From assembly GCF_034932105.1 (NCBI RefSeq), contig NZ_JAYGIG010000011.1:1-64000 (forward strand): a stretch of 64,000 nucleotides of DNA, given 5' to 3'. This stretch comes from Leptothoe sp034932105. GTDB lineage: Bacteria > Cyanobacteriota > Cyanobacteriia > Phormidesmidales > Phormidesmidaceae. The notes beneath the pieces were generated by a model. The model did no database searches. It was given only the letters and a program-made list of their open reading frames with translations, and was not told where the DNA came from. The position numbers and the translations under genes are program-made. Positions 8,355-17,776 of the stretch are shown piece by piece (the first letter of the stretch is position 1; each line of letters opens with the position of its first letter).

Positions 8355-9581
8355 ATGAAATGGGCCAGTGCCGTCTCTACCAATCCTTCACTAGAGCTAG
8401 CACTGCGAGAAGTGGTTGAACAGGGATTGGGCCAACTGGGAGCAGCCCCTAACTTGGCAATTATTTTTATCTCTTCGGCCTTTGCGAGCGAATATTCCCG
8501 CGTACTGCCTTTGCTTAAAGGTCCCCTGGAGGGAGCCCATATTATCGGCTGTAGTGGGAGTGGGGTAATTGGTAGAACCCAGGCAGGCCATTTGGTAGAA
8601 GTTGAAGAAACCGCTGGTATCAGCTTGACGGTTGCCCATTTGCCCGATGTCACCATCCAGGGCTTTCACCTATCCATCGATGAGCTGCCCGATCTGGATA
8701 GTCCCCCCAGTGAGTGGACTGAAATTATTCAGGTATCCCCGGAGGACAAGCCCCAATTTCTATTGATGGCTGATCCCTTTGCTTCGGGCATGAACGATCT
8801 ATTGCAAGGGTTAGATTTTGCCTATCCAGACTCTGTCAAGTTGGGTGGTTTGGCCGGCATTGAAAGCATTAACCGCAGCTGTGGATTATTTTGTGGTCAG
8901 CAGCTTTACCGCCAGGGTGTGATTGGTGTGGCCCTGTCTGGCAACATTGTGATTGACCCCATTGTGGCCCAGGGCTGTCGTCCTATTGGTCCTACGTTTC
9001 GAGTTGTTGAGGGGGATCGGAATGTAGTCACTCAAGTGGCTGCTCAATTTTCCCAAGCAGAATCCGATGCGCAGACACCCCTGGAGGCTCTGCAGGAGCT
9101 TTTTCAGGACTTGGACGAGGCGGATCGACAGCTGGCTCAGGAGTCGTTGTTTATTGGCTTGGCCCAGAGCAATTTTAAGCAGTCCCTAGGGCAGGGGGAT
9201 TTTTTGATTCGTAATTTGGTGGGGGTGGATCCCAAGCTGGGGGCGATTGCGATCGCAGATCGAATTCGTCCCGGTCAACGAATTCAATTTCATCTACGGG
9301 ATGCCCACACGGCAAAGGACGAGCTAGCGTTGCTCTTAAGCGATTATCGGCTAAGTCGCCAAGGACAGGCGGCTCCTTCAGGAGCCCTGCTGTTTGCTTG
9401 TAATGGTCGGGGCACCAGTCTATTTGATGCCCCTAATTGCGACACTGAGCAGTTTAGTCAACACCTGGGGCCAGTACCCTTGGGGGGATTCTTTTGTAAT
9501 GGTGAAATTGGTCCGGTGGGTAAAACGACGTTTTTGCACGGTTTTACCTCGGTCTTTGGGATTTGTCGTGGGGTTCTATAA
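8355..9581 (+). CDS. FIST domain protein (FIST_N plus FIST_C)
   Basis: FIST domains are predicted small-ligand sensors found alone or joined to signalling modules. The 408 residues from the ATG at 8355 (MKWASAVSTNPSLELAL, the usual family start) cover FIST_N, with the HIIGCSGSGVIG motif, and FIST_C, ending in ALLFACNGRG and PLGGFFCNGEIGPVG. A TTG ten codons upstream (8325) is possible but less typical. No transmitter domain is attached. The stop is immediately next to the stop of the convergent anti-sigma-like gene, without a spacer. The ligand is unknown. Confidence 0.8.
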   Translation: MKWASAVSTNPSLELALREVVEQGLGQLGAAPNLAIIFISSAFASEYSRVLPLLKGPLEGAHIIGCSGSGVIGRTQAGHLVEVEETAGISLTVAHLPDVTIQGFHLSIDELPDLDSPPSEWTEIIQVSPEDKPQFLLMADPFASGMNDLLQGLDFAYPDSVKLGGLAGIESINRSCGLFCGQQLYRQGVIGVALSGNIVIDPIVAQGCRPIGPTFRVVEGDRNVVTQVAAQFSQAESDAQTPLEALQELFQDLDEADRQLAQESLFIGLAQSNFKQSLGQGDFLIRNLVGVDPKLGAIAIADRIRPGQRIQFHLRDAHTAKDELALLLSDYRLSRQGQAAPSGALLFACNGRGTSLFDAPNCDTEQFSQHLGPVPLGGFFCNGEIGPVGKTTFLHGFTSVFGICRGVL

Positions 9582-10202
9582 CTAGATCTTGCTAGGTTTT
9601 GCCCAGGGGGGCGTTGGGCTAGATTCTAGGGCTGAAAAAGTAGACCCTGGGGTTTGCTCAGGGTGTATTTTTGTACTTGTTGAGGCTAATTCTAACAATG
9701 CACCTTCAGGCAGCGATTTGATATATTGCCAAGCCTCTCGCAACTGTTGGCGACCGCTAACAGTAGTGAGTTGCATCAGGCCACTGATAAGCGCGATGGA
9801 AATGGCGAAAATCACGACCCTATGCACTGTAGGTGAAGATAATGTCCTCCAGACTCGCTTTGGCGGCGTCGGCACCTGTAGAGATGGTTGAGGTTGGACC
9901 GGTGCGGTCCGAATCGCTTGGCGCAGCATGAGCAATCGCCGATACATTTGCAGGGTATGGGGCTCATCCATCAGCCACTGGGCCACCTGCTGTCGTTCTG
10001 CAGCAGTTACTTCATCATCCAGATAGGCACTGAGTAGTTCAAAACGTTCCTCTTCGTCATAGGTTTCGAGGTGTTCAGTCCTTTGCTCAGGGGTCTCTCC
10101 AGCCGGGAGCTGATTGCCGTCAGACTGCTCTGACGATATGTCAAAGGGCTCAACTTTGCCAGAGGAGCTGCTTTTATCAAAGGAAGCATGATCAAAGGAC
10201 AT
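9582..10202 (-). CDS. anti-sigma-factor-like single-pass membrane protein
   Basis: The ATG at 10202 gives 206 residues. The frame is open up to 10427, but that extension is basic, overlaps the 53-bp tandem repeat and does not resemble a protein start. Residues 45-95 (ERFELLSAYLDDEVTAAERQ, then WLMDEP and a helix) resemble the N-terminal domain of anti-sigma factors. The zinc-binding His-Cys-Cys residues are missing, as in many cyanobacterial members. A single membrane helix follows (VVIFAISIALISGLM, about residues 130-150), then a short outside tail. This suggests a membrane-tethered inhibitor of an extracytoplasmic-function sigma factor. No sigma gene is present in the window. Confidence 0.6.
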   Translation of the reverse strand: MSFDHASFDKSSSSGKVEPFDISSEQSDGNQLPAGETPEQRTEHLETYDEEERFELLSAYLDDEVTAAERQQVAQWLMDEPHTLQMYRRLLMLRQAIRTAPVQPQPSLQVPTPPKRVWRTLSSPTVHRVVIFAISIALISGLMQLTTVSGRQQLREAWQYIKSLPEGALLELASTSTKIHPEQTPGSTFSALESSPTPPWAKPSKI

Positions 10203-10717
10203 AACGTTTGTGGACCTTAATCTACCAGTAACCTTGCCCCTCAAATCGGCTGCTCTAAGATGCCTGCTCGATTGTCCGTTAGTCTTCTTCTGGTGACTAG
10301 AGACTAACTGGGGAACTGATTGATTACTTCTATCAAGAAGTAACTCAAGCAGTACGCTTTTGATCCGAGACGTTGGGCTGAGCAAAAAGTATCCGGAGAG
10401 CCAAGACTTTTTGCTTGTAATGCCCATCAGATGTCATTAAGAATAAAGCCAACGCTCACCATCTTGCTCGTAATGCCCATCAGATGTCATTAGGAATAGA
10501 GCCAACGCTCACCATCTTCCCGGCGCATAAAGCAATCACTATACTGGATGAATCAATCTTGGAGTTGGAGTTTTCGCACTGTGATGCCCTAGAGATGTCA
10601 AGTTTGTGCCAGTTTATACAAGATAGATACGAAAACTTGACGAACCTCCCCGATAGAACACATAAACATCGAAGGGGGTAAGGGTATACTAAGTTCTAGC
10701 CGTTTGCTTATCCAATC
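10203..10717. other. intergenic region with a 53-bp tandem duplication
   Basis: This region separates the divergent anti-sigma-like and coiled-coil genes. Its main structure is the tandem repeat listed below. A 65-codon plus-strand frame (10484-10681) begins inside the second repeat copy. I cannot support it as a gene. Confidence 0.4.
10412..10517. repeat. 53-bp direct tandem duplication
   Basis: Two adjacent copies, 10412-10464 and 10465-10517, differ at only a few positions (for example AAGAATAAAG against AGGAATAGAG). Both contain ATGCCCATCAGATGTCATTA. The copies lie 210-315 bases upstream of the anti-sigma-like gene and 200-306 bases upstream of the coiled-coil gene. Confidence 0.9.
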
Positions 10718-11284
10718 ATGCAGCACTTGGCCAAGGTTTGCCATACCACCTCTGAGGGCGCTATAGTCTTACAATTTCTGGCGCGTCAGCTCGAAGATTA
10801 TCTCTGGGAACTGTCCATTGGAGATCAGGAAACCGTTTGTAAATTGCCCGTCACCCTGAATGAGGGAACCCTGGTTTTAGTAGAGTTAGACGCATCTAAT
10901 CGGGTCGTTGACCTTCAAGAAGCAACGGATTGGGTTTTAGATTTAGTGTCTCAATTTCTAACCCAAGGGGTGACACCACAGTTTTTCCATCAAGAAGTTG
11001 AACGGGCTGAGCAGTGGCGTCAGTCCCTGACGTTGCAAAGCCAAGAAATTCGTCGTCGCGCTTTAGAAACGGCAGCTCGACGAGATGAAATTCAAGCCTT
11101 AGAGAAGAAATTGAGGCTAGATCAGGAAGATCTTGAACCTAGACGGGATGAAATTCAAGCCTTAGAGGAGAAATTGAGGCTAGAGCAGGAAGAGCTTAAA
11201 GCTCGACGAGATGAAATTCAAGCCTTAGAGGAGAAATTGAGGCTAGAGCAGGAAGAGCTTGAAGCTCGACGAGATGAAATTTAA
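10718..11284 (+). CDS. coiled-coil repeat protein ended by a premature stop
   Basis: A 188-residue protein of unknown function. Residues 1-95 form a compact globular region (FLARQLEDYLWELSIGDQ, LVLVELDASNRVVDL). From about residue 120 the protein is a charged coiled coil made of a 21-residue repeat (RRDEIQALEEKLRLEQEELE plus one), exactly three heptads, encoded by 63-bp DNA repeats. The reading frame stops at TAA 11282-11284, where the other three copies have CAA (Gln). Beyond that stop the same frame continues through most of another repeat to a TAG at 11351-11353. A single C-to-T change therefore truncated the protein by about 23 codons. It probably still folds. Confidence 0.65.
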   Translation: MQHLAKVCHTTSEGAIVLQFLARQLEDYLWELSIGDQETVCKLPVTLNEGTLVLVELDASNRVVDLQEATDWVLDLVSQFLTQGVTPQFFHQEVERAEQWRQSLTLQSQEIRRRALETAARRDEIQALEKKLRLDQEDLEPRRDEIQALEEKLRLEQEELKARRDEIQALEEKLRLEQEELEARRDEI

Positions 11285-11335
11285 GCCTTAGAGAAGAAAT
11301 TGAGGCTAGGGCAGGAAGAGCTTGAAAAGCAAAAT
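11084..11335 (+). repeat. four 63-bp tandem repeats encoding coiled-coil heptads
   Basis: Repeat units begin at GATGAAATT at 11084, 11147, 11210 and 11273, a constant 63-base spacing. The middle copies are nearly identical, which points to recent expansion by slippage or unequal recombination. The fourth copy contains the C-to-T change that creates the in-frame TAA. Confidence 0.9.
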
Positions 11336-11384
11336 CAAATCAAGTCTCCCTAGCTCTGTCCAGTAAATCTTGCCAGGCCGTTCC

Positions 11385-13304
11385 CTAGGCGGTCTTTTGG
11401 GCGGATAGTAAGGGCGTATTGTTGGCTATTTGAGCATTGCCAGGGGCTGGCATGAAAATAGTGCGCAATAGCCTGGCTGCCGCCCGCTGGGCTAAGTTAC
11501 GGGCTACACGCTGCCCCATTTTTCGAGTCTCAGGCTTAGCGAGTACCTGGGGGACCAGACTCACTATTTTTCCTCCGTCCATGCCCTTGGTTTCCCCCAG
11601 GAGGCTGACAATGCGGCTGATGTGTTCCCATTCGTTGGTTTGGTTGGCGATGGGGGCTTGAGTTGTGGATGCTTGGCTGACAGCGGTTTGTAATCGCTGC
11701 ACTAGTCCATGGCCCAACTGGTCAAGGCTCTTTGCTAGCTCATCGGCGATGCGATCGCGAATGTAGTCCCCCCGCTCTGAGAAGAGGTAGTTAATAGTTT
11801 GCTCTAGGACATTGGCCAGGTCATAGTCTTGGCTGGAGCGAGCATTGCGCAGCAAATTTTCTAACCGATTCCAACGGAAATCCCCATCCTTAAACAGCAG
11901 CTCTTGGAGCGATTGGCGCAGTTCAGGCGATGGATCGGTCAGCAGGCGCTTGGCCACGTAGGGATAGGCCTTACTGAGTACTTTGAAGTCCGGGTCAACG
12001 CTAATGGCAATGCCATCGAGGGTGACGAGGGAACGAATAATCAGCGCGTAATAGGCCGGTACCCGAAATGGATATTCGTACATCAGGGCCGAAAATTCAT
12101 CGGTAATGCTTTTCAGGTTGAGTTCAGCCACTGAGGCCCCTAGGGCATTGTTAAACACCTTGGCCAGAGCCGGGATAATGGGCTCAAGGTTGGTTTCAGG
12201 AGTCAGGAATTCTAGCTTGATATAGTCGTTGGCCAAACCCTCAAAATCGCGGTTCACCATGTGCACGATGGCTTCGATCAGACCGTAGCGCTGATAGCTT
12301 TCTACGTCACACATCATGCCGAAGTCTAGATAGGCCAGCTTGCCATCATCGGTGACGAGTAAATTGCCCGGATGGGGGTCAGCGTGGAAAAATCCGTGCT
12401 CCAATAGCTGCCTGAGGGAGCACTGCACGCCAATTTCTACCACCTCAGTTGCTTTGAGGCCCTTGGCCTCCAACAGGGCCGGTTCGGTTAGCTTCGTACC
12501 ATTGATCCACTCCATGGTGAGTACCCGGCGGGCGGTCAGCTCGGTGTAGATTTTTGGCACAATGATATTGGGGATGTATCCGTAAAGGGACTCAAACCGT
12601 TGGGCATTTTCCCCTTCGTGGTTATAGTCCATCTCTTCAAAGATGCGGGTGCCAAATTCATCCATGATGCTGACCAGGTCACTGCGCACCACCCTGAGGT
12701 TATTGCACGCCCACTGGGCCAACCGTCTTAATAGATAGATGTCGCGGGTGATTTGTATGGTGAGTCCTGGCCGCTGCACCTTAATGGCCACGTCCTCACC
12801 CGTTTTCAGTTTGCCTTTGTACACTTGGCCCAGGGATGCTGCCGCTACGGGGTCTGGGGAAATTTCTGCATAGATATGGTCGGGAGTTTGCCCCAAATCT
12901 TCCTGGATTAGCCGAAAGGCAATTTCGTTGGGAAACGGTGGGATTTGGTCCTGTAGCTTAATCAGCTCTGCCATAAAGGCCGGGGGCACCAAATCTGGCC
13001 GGGTGGATAAGGCCTGGCCTATTTTGATGTAGGCGGGACCCAGCTTGGTTAATACCTGCCGTAGCTGAACAGCGCGCTTAACTTCATTTTTTGCTTGGCG
13101 GCCGGTTTGACGATCCCACAACAGTCCTAGGCCAAAACCCAGGAAAGTCCACACCAGCTCCACTAGGCGCAGGAAAATTTGTAGGGAGCGAGAGCGATAG
13201 TAGTGTGCGATCGCAGCTGGATCGTAGGTCAATAGCTCCTCCAAAGACTTGGCTGGAGATACCGACCCGTTATTCAAGCTGGAGAACGCTGGTGCAGCAG
13301 ACAT
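11385..13304 (-). CDS. ABC1/AarF/UbiB family atypical kinase
   Basis: ABC1 kinases are atypical protein-kinase-like ATPases that support quinone and lipid metabolism; plastid and cyanobacterial members affect prenyl-quinones and photosynthesis. The 639 residues contain the family-specific KxGQ region (LGPAYIKIGQALSTRPDLVPP region, near 90-110), the Ala-rich replacement of the glycine loop (AAASLGQVYKG), the VAIKVQRPG lysine, the catalytic HADPHPGN and the LDFG metal loop. A long C-terminal part with hydrophobic stretches follows. The length fits cyanobacterial members of about 560-680 residues. The gene is monocistronic, and the exact paralogue cannot be told from sequence alone. Confidence 0.88.
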   Translation of the reverse strand: MSAAPAFSSLNNGSVSPAKSLEELLTYDPAAIAHYYRSRSLQIFLRLVELVWTFLGFGLGLLWDRQTGRQAKNEVKRAVQLRQVLTKLGPAYIKIGQALSTRPDLVPPAFMAELIKLQDQIPPFPNEIAFRLIQEDLGQTPDHIYAEISPDPVAAASLGQVYKGKLKTGEDVAIKVQRPGLTIQITRDIYLLRRLAQWACNNLRVVRSDLVSIMDEFGTRIFEEMDYNHEGENAQRFESLYGYIPNIIVPKIYTELTARRVLTMEWINGTKLTEPALLEAKGLKATEVVEIGVQCSLRQLLEHGFFHADPHPGNLLVTDDGKLAYLDFGMMCDVESYQRYGLIEAIVHMVNRDFEGLANDYIKLEFLTPETNLEPIIPALAKVFNNALGASVAELNLKSITDEFSALMYEYPFRVPAYYALIIRSLVTLDGIAISVDPDFKVLSKAYPYVAKRLLTDPSPELRQSLQELLFKDGDFRWNRLENLLRNARSSQDYDLANVLEQTINYLFSERGDYIRDRIADELAKSLDQLGHGLVQRLQTAVSQASTTQAPIANQTNEWEHISRIVSLLGETKGMDGGKIVSLVPQVLAKPETRKMGQRVARNLAQRAAARLLRTIFMPAPGNAQIANNTPLLSAQKTA

Positions 13305-13715
13305 GGGTTATATCCTTTTAGGTATAAGGCGCTTCAATAAAGTCAACTGGTAGGATTTTGGGACCTTAGGGGGATTGAAAGTCATCCAGCTAATGCTTTA
13401 ACTAGGCCTTCGTTAAGTTATCTTAATTATTGTAACAAACTGTCCCTGCTATCCCCATCAACTATTGCTAATTGACAGGATAGTGCTTTCCTTGGATCGG
13501 TGTCAGTCGCAGAAACCGAAGTCCTTAGGGCCTAACCCTGAAAAGATTTGGCCGAATTGCACCAGCCCGACAGTGCACTTAATTTTCACAGTAAAAAATC
13601 CACAGTAAGATTGATTAGCTCGCTGTTCGAGCCGTACATTTATTTGGCTGTCCCACGCTGTGCTCTGGTTTAGTCACATCTGTCTGCAACCTGTTGTGCC
13701 CCGGAGGCAATGGCC
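13305..13715. other. divergent intergenic region of ABC1 kinase gene and recN
   Basis: This 411-base spacer holds the promoters of two divergent genes. The only site I can point to is a good Shine-Dalgarno sequence, GGAGG at 13703-13707, eight bases before the ATG at 13716. I see no gene, repeat or strong hairpin. Confidence 0.4.
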
Positions 13716-15428
13716 ATGCTAACCTCCCTGAAAATCGACAATTTCACCCTGATTGATCAGCTAGAGCTTTCGCTCCAGCCCGGTCTTAATGTTCTCACCG
13801 GAGAAACAGGGGCCGGAAAATCCATTATCCTCGATGCCATTGATACGGTTTTAGGCGGGAAAGCCACTGGACGATTAGTGCGGACAGGGGAAACAAAAGC
13901 CCTCATCGAAGCCACGTTTCAGACCCCTCCCAACGTGACCGAGTGGCTCAATACCAACGACATACCCTTGGCTGATGGTGGACTACGCTGTAGTCGGGAA
14001 CTGACCACCGGTCGAGGTAGTGTCCGTAGTCGCAGCCGTCTCAATGACGTCATTGTTAAAAAGAATCAGCTAGAAGAGCTACGTTGTCTATTGGTGGAAA
14101 TTACTGCCCAGGGGCAAACCGTGCAGTTAGGGTCCCTAGATGTCCAGCGCGATTGGCTCGATGGGTTTGGCGGCAGTCAGCAGCAGCGTCAAATAGTCGG
14201 TCAGGCCTATGACGCTGCTGCTGCTGCTCAGCAGGCGTTAGAACGTCGCCGCCGAGCCGAGCAACAGCGCCAGCAGCAGCTTGATTTATTTGACTACCAT
14301 GCCCAGGATTTAAGCAGCGCCAACCTGCAAGACCCTGACGAGTTAGATCGCTTAAAGCAGGAACATCAGCGTCTTAGCCACAGCGTTGAACTCCAAAAAC
14401 AAAGCTACGATGCCTACCAAATTCTTTATGAAAGTGATGGTAGCTTTGATAGCTGTTCTGACTTACTCGGACGGGTGGAGCAACTGCTCAGCTCCATGCA
14501 ACGATTTGACGAGCAGGTGACACCGATGCTTGATTTGGTCAGCGATGCCCTGGCCCAAGTAGAAGAAGCGGGACGCCAAATTAATACCTATGGGGAAAAT
14601 TTAGAAACGGACCCAGCCCGTCTAGCTGAGGTGGAGGCCCGGATGAGCTACCTGAAACAGCTGTGTCGAAAATATGGTCGCGACTTACCTGAGCTAATTG
14701 AGTACTATCAGGAAATACAGGTGGCCTTAGATGCCCTCAACGGTGATGGACAGTCCATTGAAGCGTTAGAAGCGGCCTATGAACAAGCCCAAGCCACGCT
14801 GGATGATGAATGTGCCAAGCTGACAAAACTTCGAAAAAAAGCCGCCAAACGATTAGAGTCACAACTGGTGGAGGAACTCAAGCCCTTAGCCATGGAACGG
14901 GTCAAGTTTAAGGCCGACCTCCGACCGATGCCGCCCCAAGCCCATGGGGGGGATATGATCGAGTTTCTCTTTAGTCCTAACCCTGGTGAGCCCCTACAGC
15001 CCCTGACAGAAATAGCATCCGGTGGAGAAATGAGCCGGTTCCTACTGGCTTTTAAGGCCTGTTTCACTAAGGTAGACCCCATTGGGACCCTAATATTTGA
15101 TGAAATTGACGTGGGTGTTTCAGGGCGTGTAGCCCAAACTATTGCCGAAAAGCTTTATCAGCTTAGTCAGCATCGTCAGGTACTCTGTGTAACCCATCAA
15201 CCCCTAGTGGCTGCCATGGCAGATGCTCATTTTCATGTCGATAAGCAAGTGGTCTTTAACGGTAAAAAAAAGGGTGATGAGCGTACCGTGGTGAGAGTTA
15301 CAGATCTCGATGCCGCTGCGCGTCGCGAAGAACTGGCCCAGTTAGCCGGTGGTCGCTCCCACCAAGAAGGTATTGCCTTTGCGGAATCACTCCTTGCCCA
15401 AGCGGCCACAATTCGTCAAGACTATTGA
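13716..15428 (+). CDS. recN: DNA repair protein RecN
   Basis: RecN is an SMC-like ATPase that acts early in double-strand break repair, bridging DNA ends. The 570 residues show the N-terminal SMC half with Walker A GETGAGKS, a central coiled coil rich in Gln and Arg (about residues 165-400), and the C-terminal half with signature EIASGGEMSRFLLAFK, Walker B TLIFDEIDVGVSG and the D-loop region. GGAGG at 13703-13707 is placed correctly for the ATG at 13716 but too close to the ATG at 13710, which decides the start. The length is typical. It appears to be transcribed alone. Confidence 0.93.
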   Translation: MLTSLKIDNFTLIDQLELSLQPGLNVLTGETGAGKSIILDAIDTVLGGKATGRLVRTGETKALIEATFQTPPNVTEWLNTNDIPLADGGLRCSRELTTGRGSVRSRSRLNDVIVKKNQLEELRCLLVEITAQGQTVQLGSLDVQRDWLDGFGGSQQQRQIVGQAYDAAAAAQQALERRRRAEQQRQQQLDLFDYHAQDLSSANLQDPDELDRLKQEHQRLSHSVELQKQSYDAYQILYESDGSFDSCSDLLGRVEQLLSSMQRFDEQVTPMLDLVSDALAQVEEAGRQINTYGENLETDPARLAEVEARMSYLKQLCRKYGRDLPELIEYYQEIQVALDALNGDGQSIEALEAAYEQAQATLDDECAKLTKLRKKAAKRLESQLVEELKPLAMERVKFKADLRPMPPQAHGGDMIEFLFSPNPGEPLQPLTEIASGGEMSRFLLAFKACFTKVDPIGTLIFDEIDVGVSGRVAQTIAEKLYQLSQHRQVLCVTHQPLVAAMADAHFHVDKQVVFNGKKKGDERTVVRVTDLDAAARREELAQLAGGRSHQEGIAFAESLLAQAATIRQDY

Positions 15429-15816
15429 CTCGTAGACCATTGAACCCGTTGGATAGGCTACTGTTGGTGACTGTTTTTGTGACTGTTATAGTTGAGATCT
15501 GGGGACTGACAGACTTTGTAAGCGTTAACTAAATTGGGTATTTTGAATAAAACTTACATTTAGACCACACTAGAAGCAGGCATGGGCCTAGTGCTGCAGT
15601 GCAGGGGTATTGTGCAGATCACTAGGATCATTTTTGGGATTGTTTTTGGCACAAGTTCCTAACTGTTTCTTGTGTATCAGTCTGCTGAATACATTCTCAG
15701 AAGACTGCATAGCTATTGCTATTTAAAGGTTTTCAACGATCACGGCTGTGCCGAACCATATGCACAAAGTTATATTTCAGCACTATTGCTAAATTATCGC
15801 TGCCGTTGGCCATTAC
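15429..15816. other. intergenic region upstream of the GGDEF-EAL gene
   Basis: A 388-base, AT-leaning spacer between two plus-strand genes. It lacks a clear terminator for recN. A repeated GTGACTGTT is visible near 15468-15490. No gene or RNA was recognised. Confidence 0.4.
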
Positions 15817-17739
15817 TTGCTTAAAACTGTGATTTATTGTCCCGTTATTGTGTGGCACGCTCTTAATACAATTCTTGTTGGGTTGGCAGGTTTACAGGAA
15901 TGGCGTTTATCGCCACTAGTATGGGCTCGTCAGCCGGTTGGGGCCGCTTCTATTTACCAACTTGGGGTGCTGGGACACCTGGACCCAAACATCCTAGGGC
16001 TAATGATCGGTCTGGGTTTAGCCAGTTTGGTAATTTGCGTGTTGCTCGTTGAAGTGCTTCGCTGTCGTTCGTTTCAGGCACAGCTACTACAGGAAAATGA
16101 AAAACGGTCCCACGACTTGGCAACCCTCGGTGCAGATTTATTTTGGGAGTTAGACGAAGACCTAAAATTTTCCTACCTTTCTGGCAATTTCCACTACTTC
16201 CAACGGGACGATTTAGTGGGTAAAACTCCCTACCAGGCTCTGGTGAATCATTCTAAGCTGGAAGCCGATTGGGATTACTTGCAAGAGCGGTTAACCCAGT
16301 ATCAGCCCCTAGAAAATTTTACGTTGCGGTTACAAACATCCGACACAACGCTCCGCATCTTTAAGCTCAATGCCCGTCCCCTGTTTGATCAACATCATCG
16401 CTTTCAGGGCTATCGTGGCCTGCAGCGAGAAGTAACAGAGGAATATAATCTGACCCAAACCATTGCTTATCAGGCTACCTATGATCCCCTGACGGGATTG
16501 ATTAATCGGAATGAGTTTGATACCCGTCTGCGGCAGGCGATCAAACGCGTGCAGGAGAGAGGCATGCAATCTGTGTTGGGCTATCTCGATTTAGATCAAT
16601 TCAAAATTGTCAATGATACAGCTGGCCATTTAGTGGGTGACCAGCTGTTAGCAGAGCTGGCTCAGCTCCTGCAGCAAAATATTCGTAGCTCCGATAGCCT
16701 AGGCCGACTAGGGGGAGATGAATTTGGATTGCTATTAGAGGGCTGTTCCCTGGAACAGGGGCAGCAACTTTCCCAAACCCTAGTCGACAAAATTAGTAGT
16801 TATCAGTTTATGTGGCAGGGGCGTCAGTTTCAGGTAGGCGTCAGCATTGGCCTAGTACCCATTTTGGCTGATGTCTCCAATGTGCTTGAATTGCTCAGCC
16901 GGGCTGATTTAGCCTGCTACAAGGCAAAGGATTTGGGTCGGAGTCGGGTGTACTTGGCCGATAAAAATGATACTGAACTGGATCGACAACATCTTGAATT
17001 AGTTCATATTGCCAATATTCCCCAAGCCATTGAAGAAAATCGATTTTATTTAATGGAGCAACCGATTATCTCCCTGTGGGATGACTCCCATAGTCATGTG
17101 GAGATTTTATTACGCTTGACAGATGAAGCGGGCAATATTGTCCATCCCCATCTATTTATTCCCATGGCAGAACGCTATGGCATGATTGGGCTGATTGATC
17201 GCTGGGTGGTAAAAACCGTGCTGACTAACTATCACCGCTATTACCCTGAGGCTCAAACGATTGTCGCCATTAACCTTTCAGGGAGTAGTTTGAGCGATGA
17301 ACGGTTTACGGAGTTTGTGACTCAGCTGTTGCAACAATCGGCGATGCCTGCAGACCGGCTATGTTTTGAGATTACTGAGACAACGACCATTTCTCAGTTA
17401 GATCAGGCGCTGAAGTTTATCACCACTATCAAAGAGTTGGGGGTTACGTTTGCGTTAGATGATTTTGGGAGTGGTGTTTCTTCCTTCGGATATCTCCGTC
17501 AGTTGCCTGTTGATTACCTCAAGATCGATGGGGATTTGATTCGTAGTATTGAAACAGAAGACTATATTCCTACGATTGTCGATATGGTGAACCAGGTGGC
17601 CACCATGATGGGAATGAAAACCATCGCTGAGTTTGTTGAAAACGACTTGATTTTGGACCGGCTCCGGGAGTTGAACGTGGGGTATGTCCAGGGCTATGGC
17701 ATTGGTAAGCCCAAGCCACTGCCCCGGTTTGATGCATAA
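15817..17739 (+). CDS. PAS-GGDEF-EAL cyclic-di-GMP turnover protein
   Basis: Predicted to make and/or degrade cyclic di-GMP at the membrane. The 640 residues (TTG start) have hydrophobic helices near 8-26 and 59-82, a PAS-like domain at about 100-210, a GGDEF domain at 220-380 and an EAL domain at 385-640. GGDEF is intact (299-303) with a canonical inhibitory I-site RSSD (290-293). The EAL core also looks complete: E429-I-L, N486, E518, the DD pair at 548-549, K569 and E605. Both activities are therefore possible. Flanking genes give no hint of the input signal. Confidence 0.88.
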   Translation: MLKTVIYCPVIVWHALNTILVGLAGLQEWRLSPLVWARQPVGAASIYQLGVLGHLDPNILGLMIGLGLASLVICVLLVEVLRCRSFQAQLLQENEKRSHDLATLGADLFWELDEDLKFSYLSGNFHYFQRDDLVGKTPYQALVNHSKLEADWDYLQERLTQYQPLENFTLRLQTSDTTLRIFKLNARPLFDQHHRFQGYRGLQREVTEEYNLTQTIAYQATYDPLTGLINRNEFDTRLRQAIKRVQERGMQSVLGYLDLDQFKIVNDTAGHLVGDQLLAELAQLLQQNIRSSDSLGRLGGDEFGLLLEGCSLEQGQQLSQTLVDKISSYQFMWQGRQFQVGVSIGLVPILADVSNVLELLSRADLACYKAKDLGRSRVYLADKNDTELDRQHLELVHIANIPQAIEENRFYLMEQPIISLWDDSHSHVEILLRLTDEAGNIVHPHLFIPMAERYGMIGLIDRWVVKTVLTNYHRYYPEAQTIVAINLSGSSLSDERFTEFVTQLLQQSAMPADRLCFEITETTTISQLDQALKFITTIKELGVTFALDDFGSGVSSFGYLRQLPVDYLKIDGDLIRSIETEDYIPTIVDMVNQVATMMGMKTIAEFVENDLILDRLRELNVGYVQGYGIGKPKPLPRFDA

Positions 17740-17776
17740 GGTCTGTTGAAGAGAGGGTTTAAGGAGGTCGAGGCCT

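Noticed and set aside
9582..10427. Long form of the anti-sigma-like protein starting at 10427
   Set aside because: The extra 75 codons lie in the intergenic tandem repeat and are basic without structure; the ATG at 10202 gives the usual domain start.
10484..10681. 65-codon frame between the anti-sigma-like and coiled-coil genes
   Set aside because: It starts inside the second copy of a tandem repeat, has no recognisable domain and no ribosome site; the repeat explains the open start.
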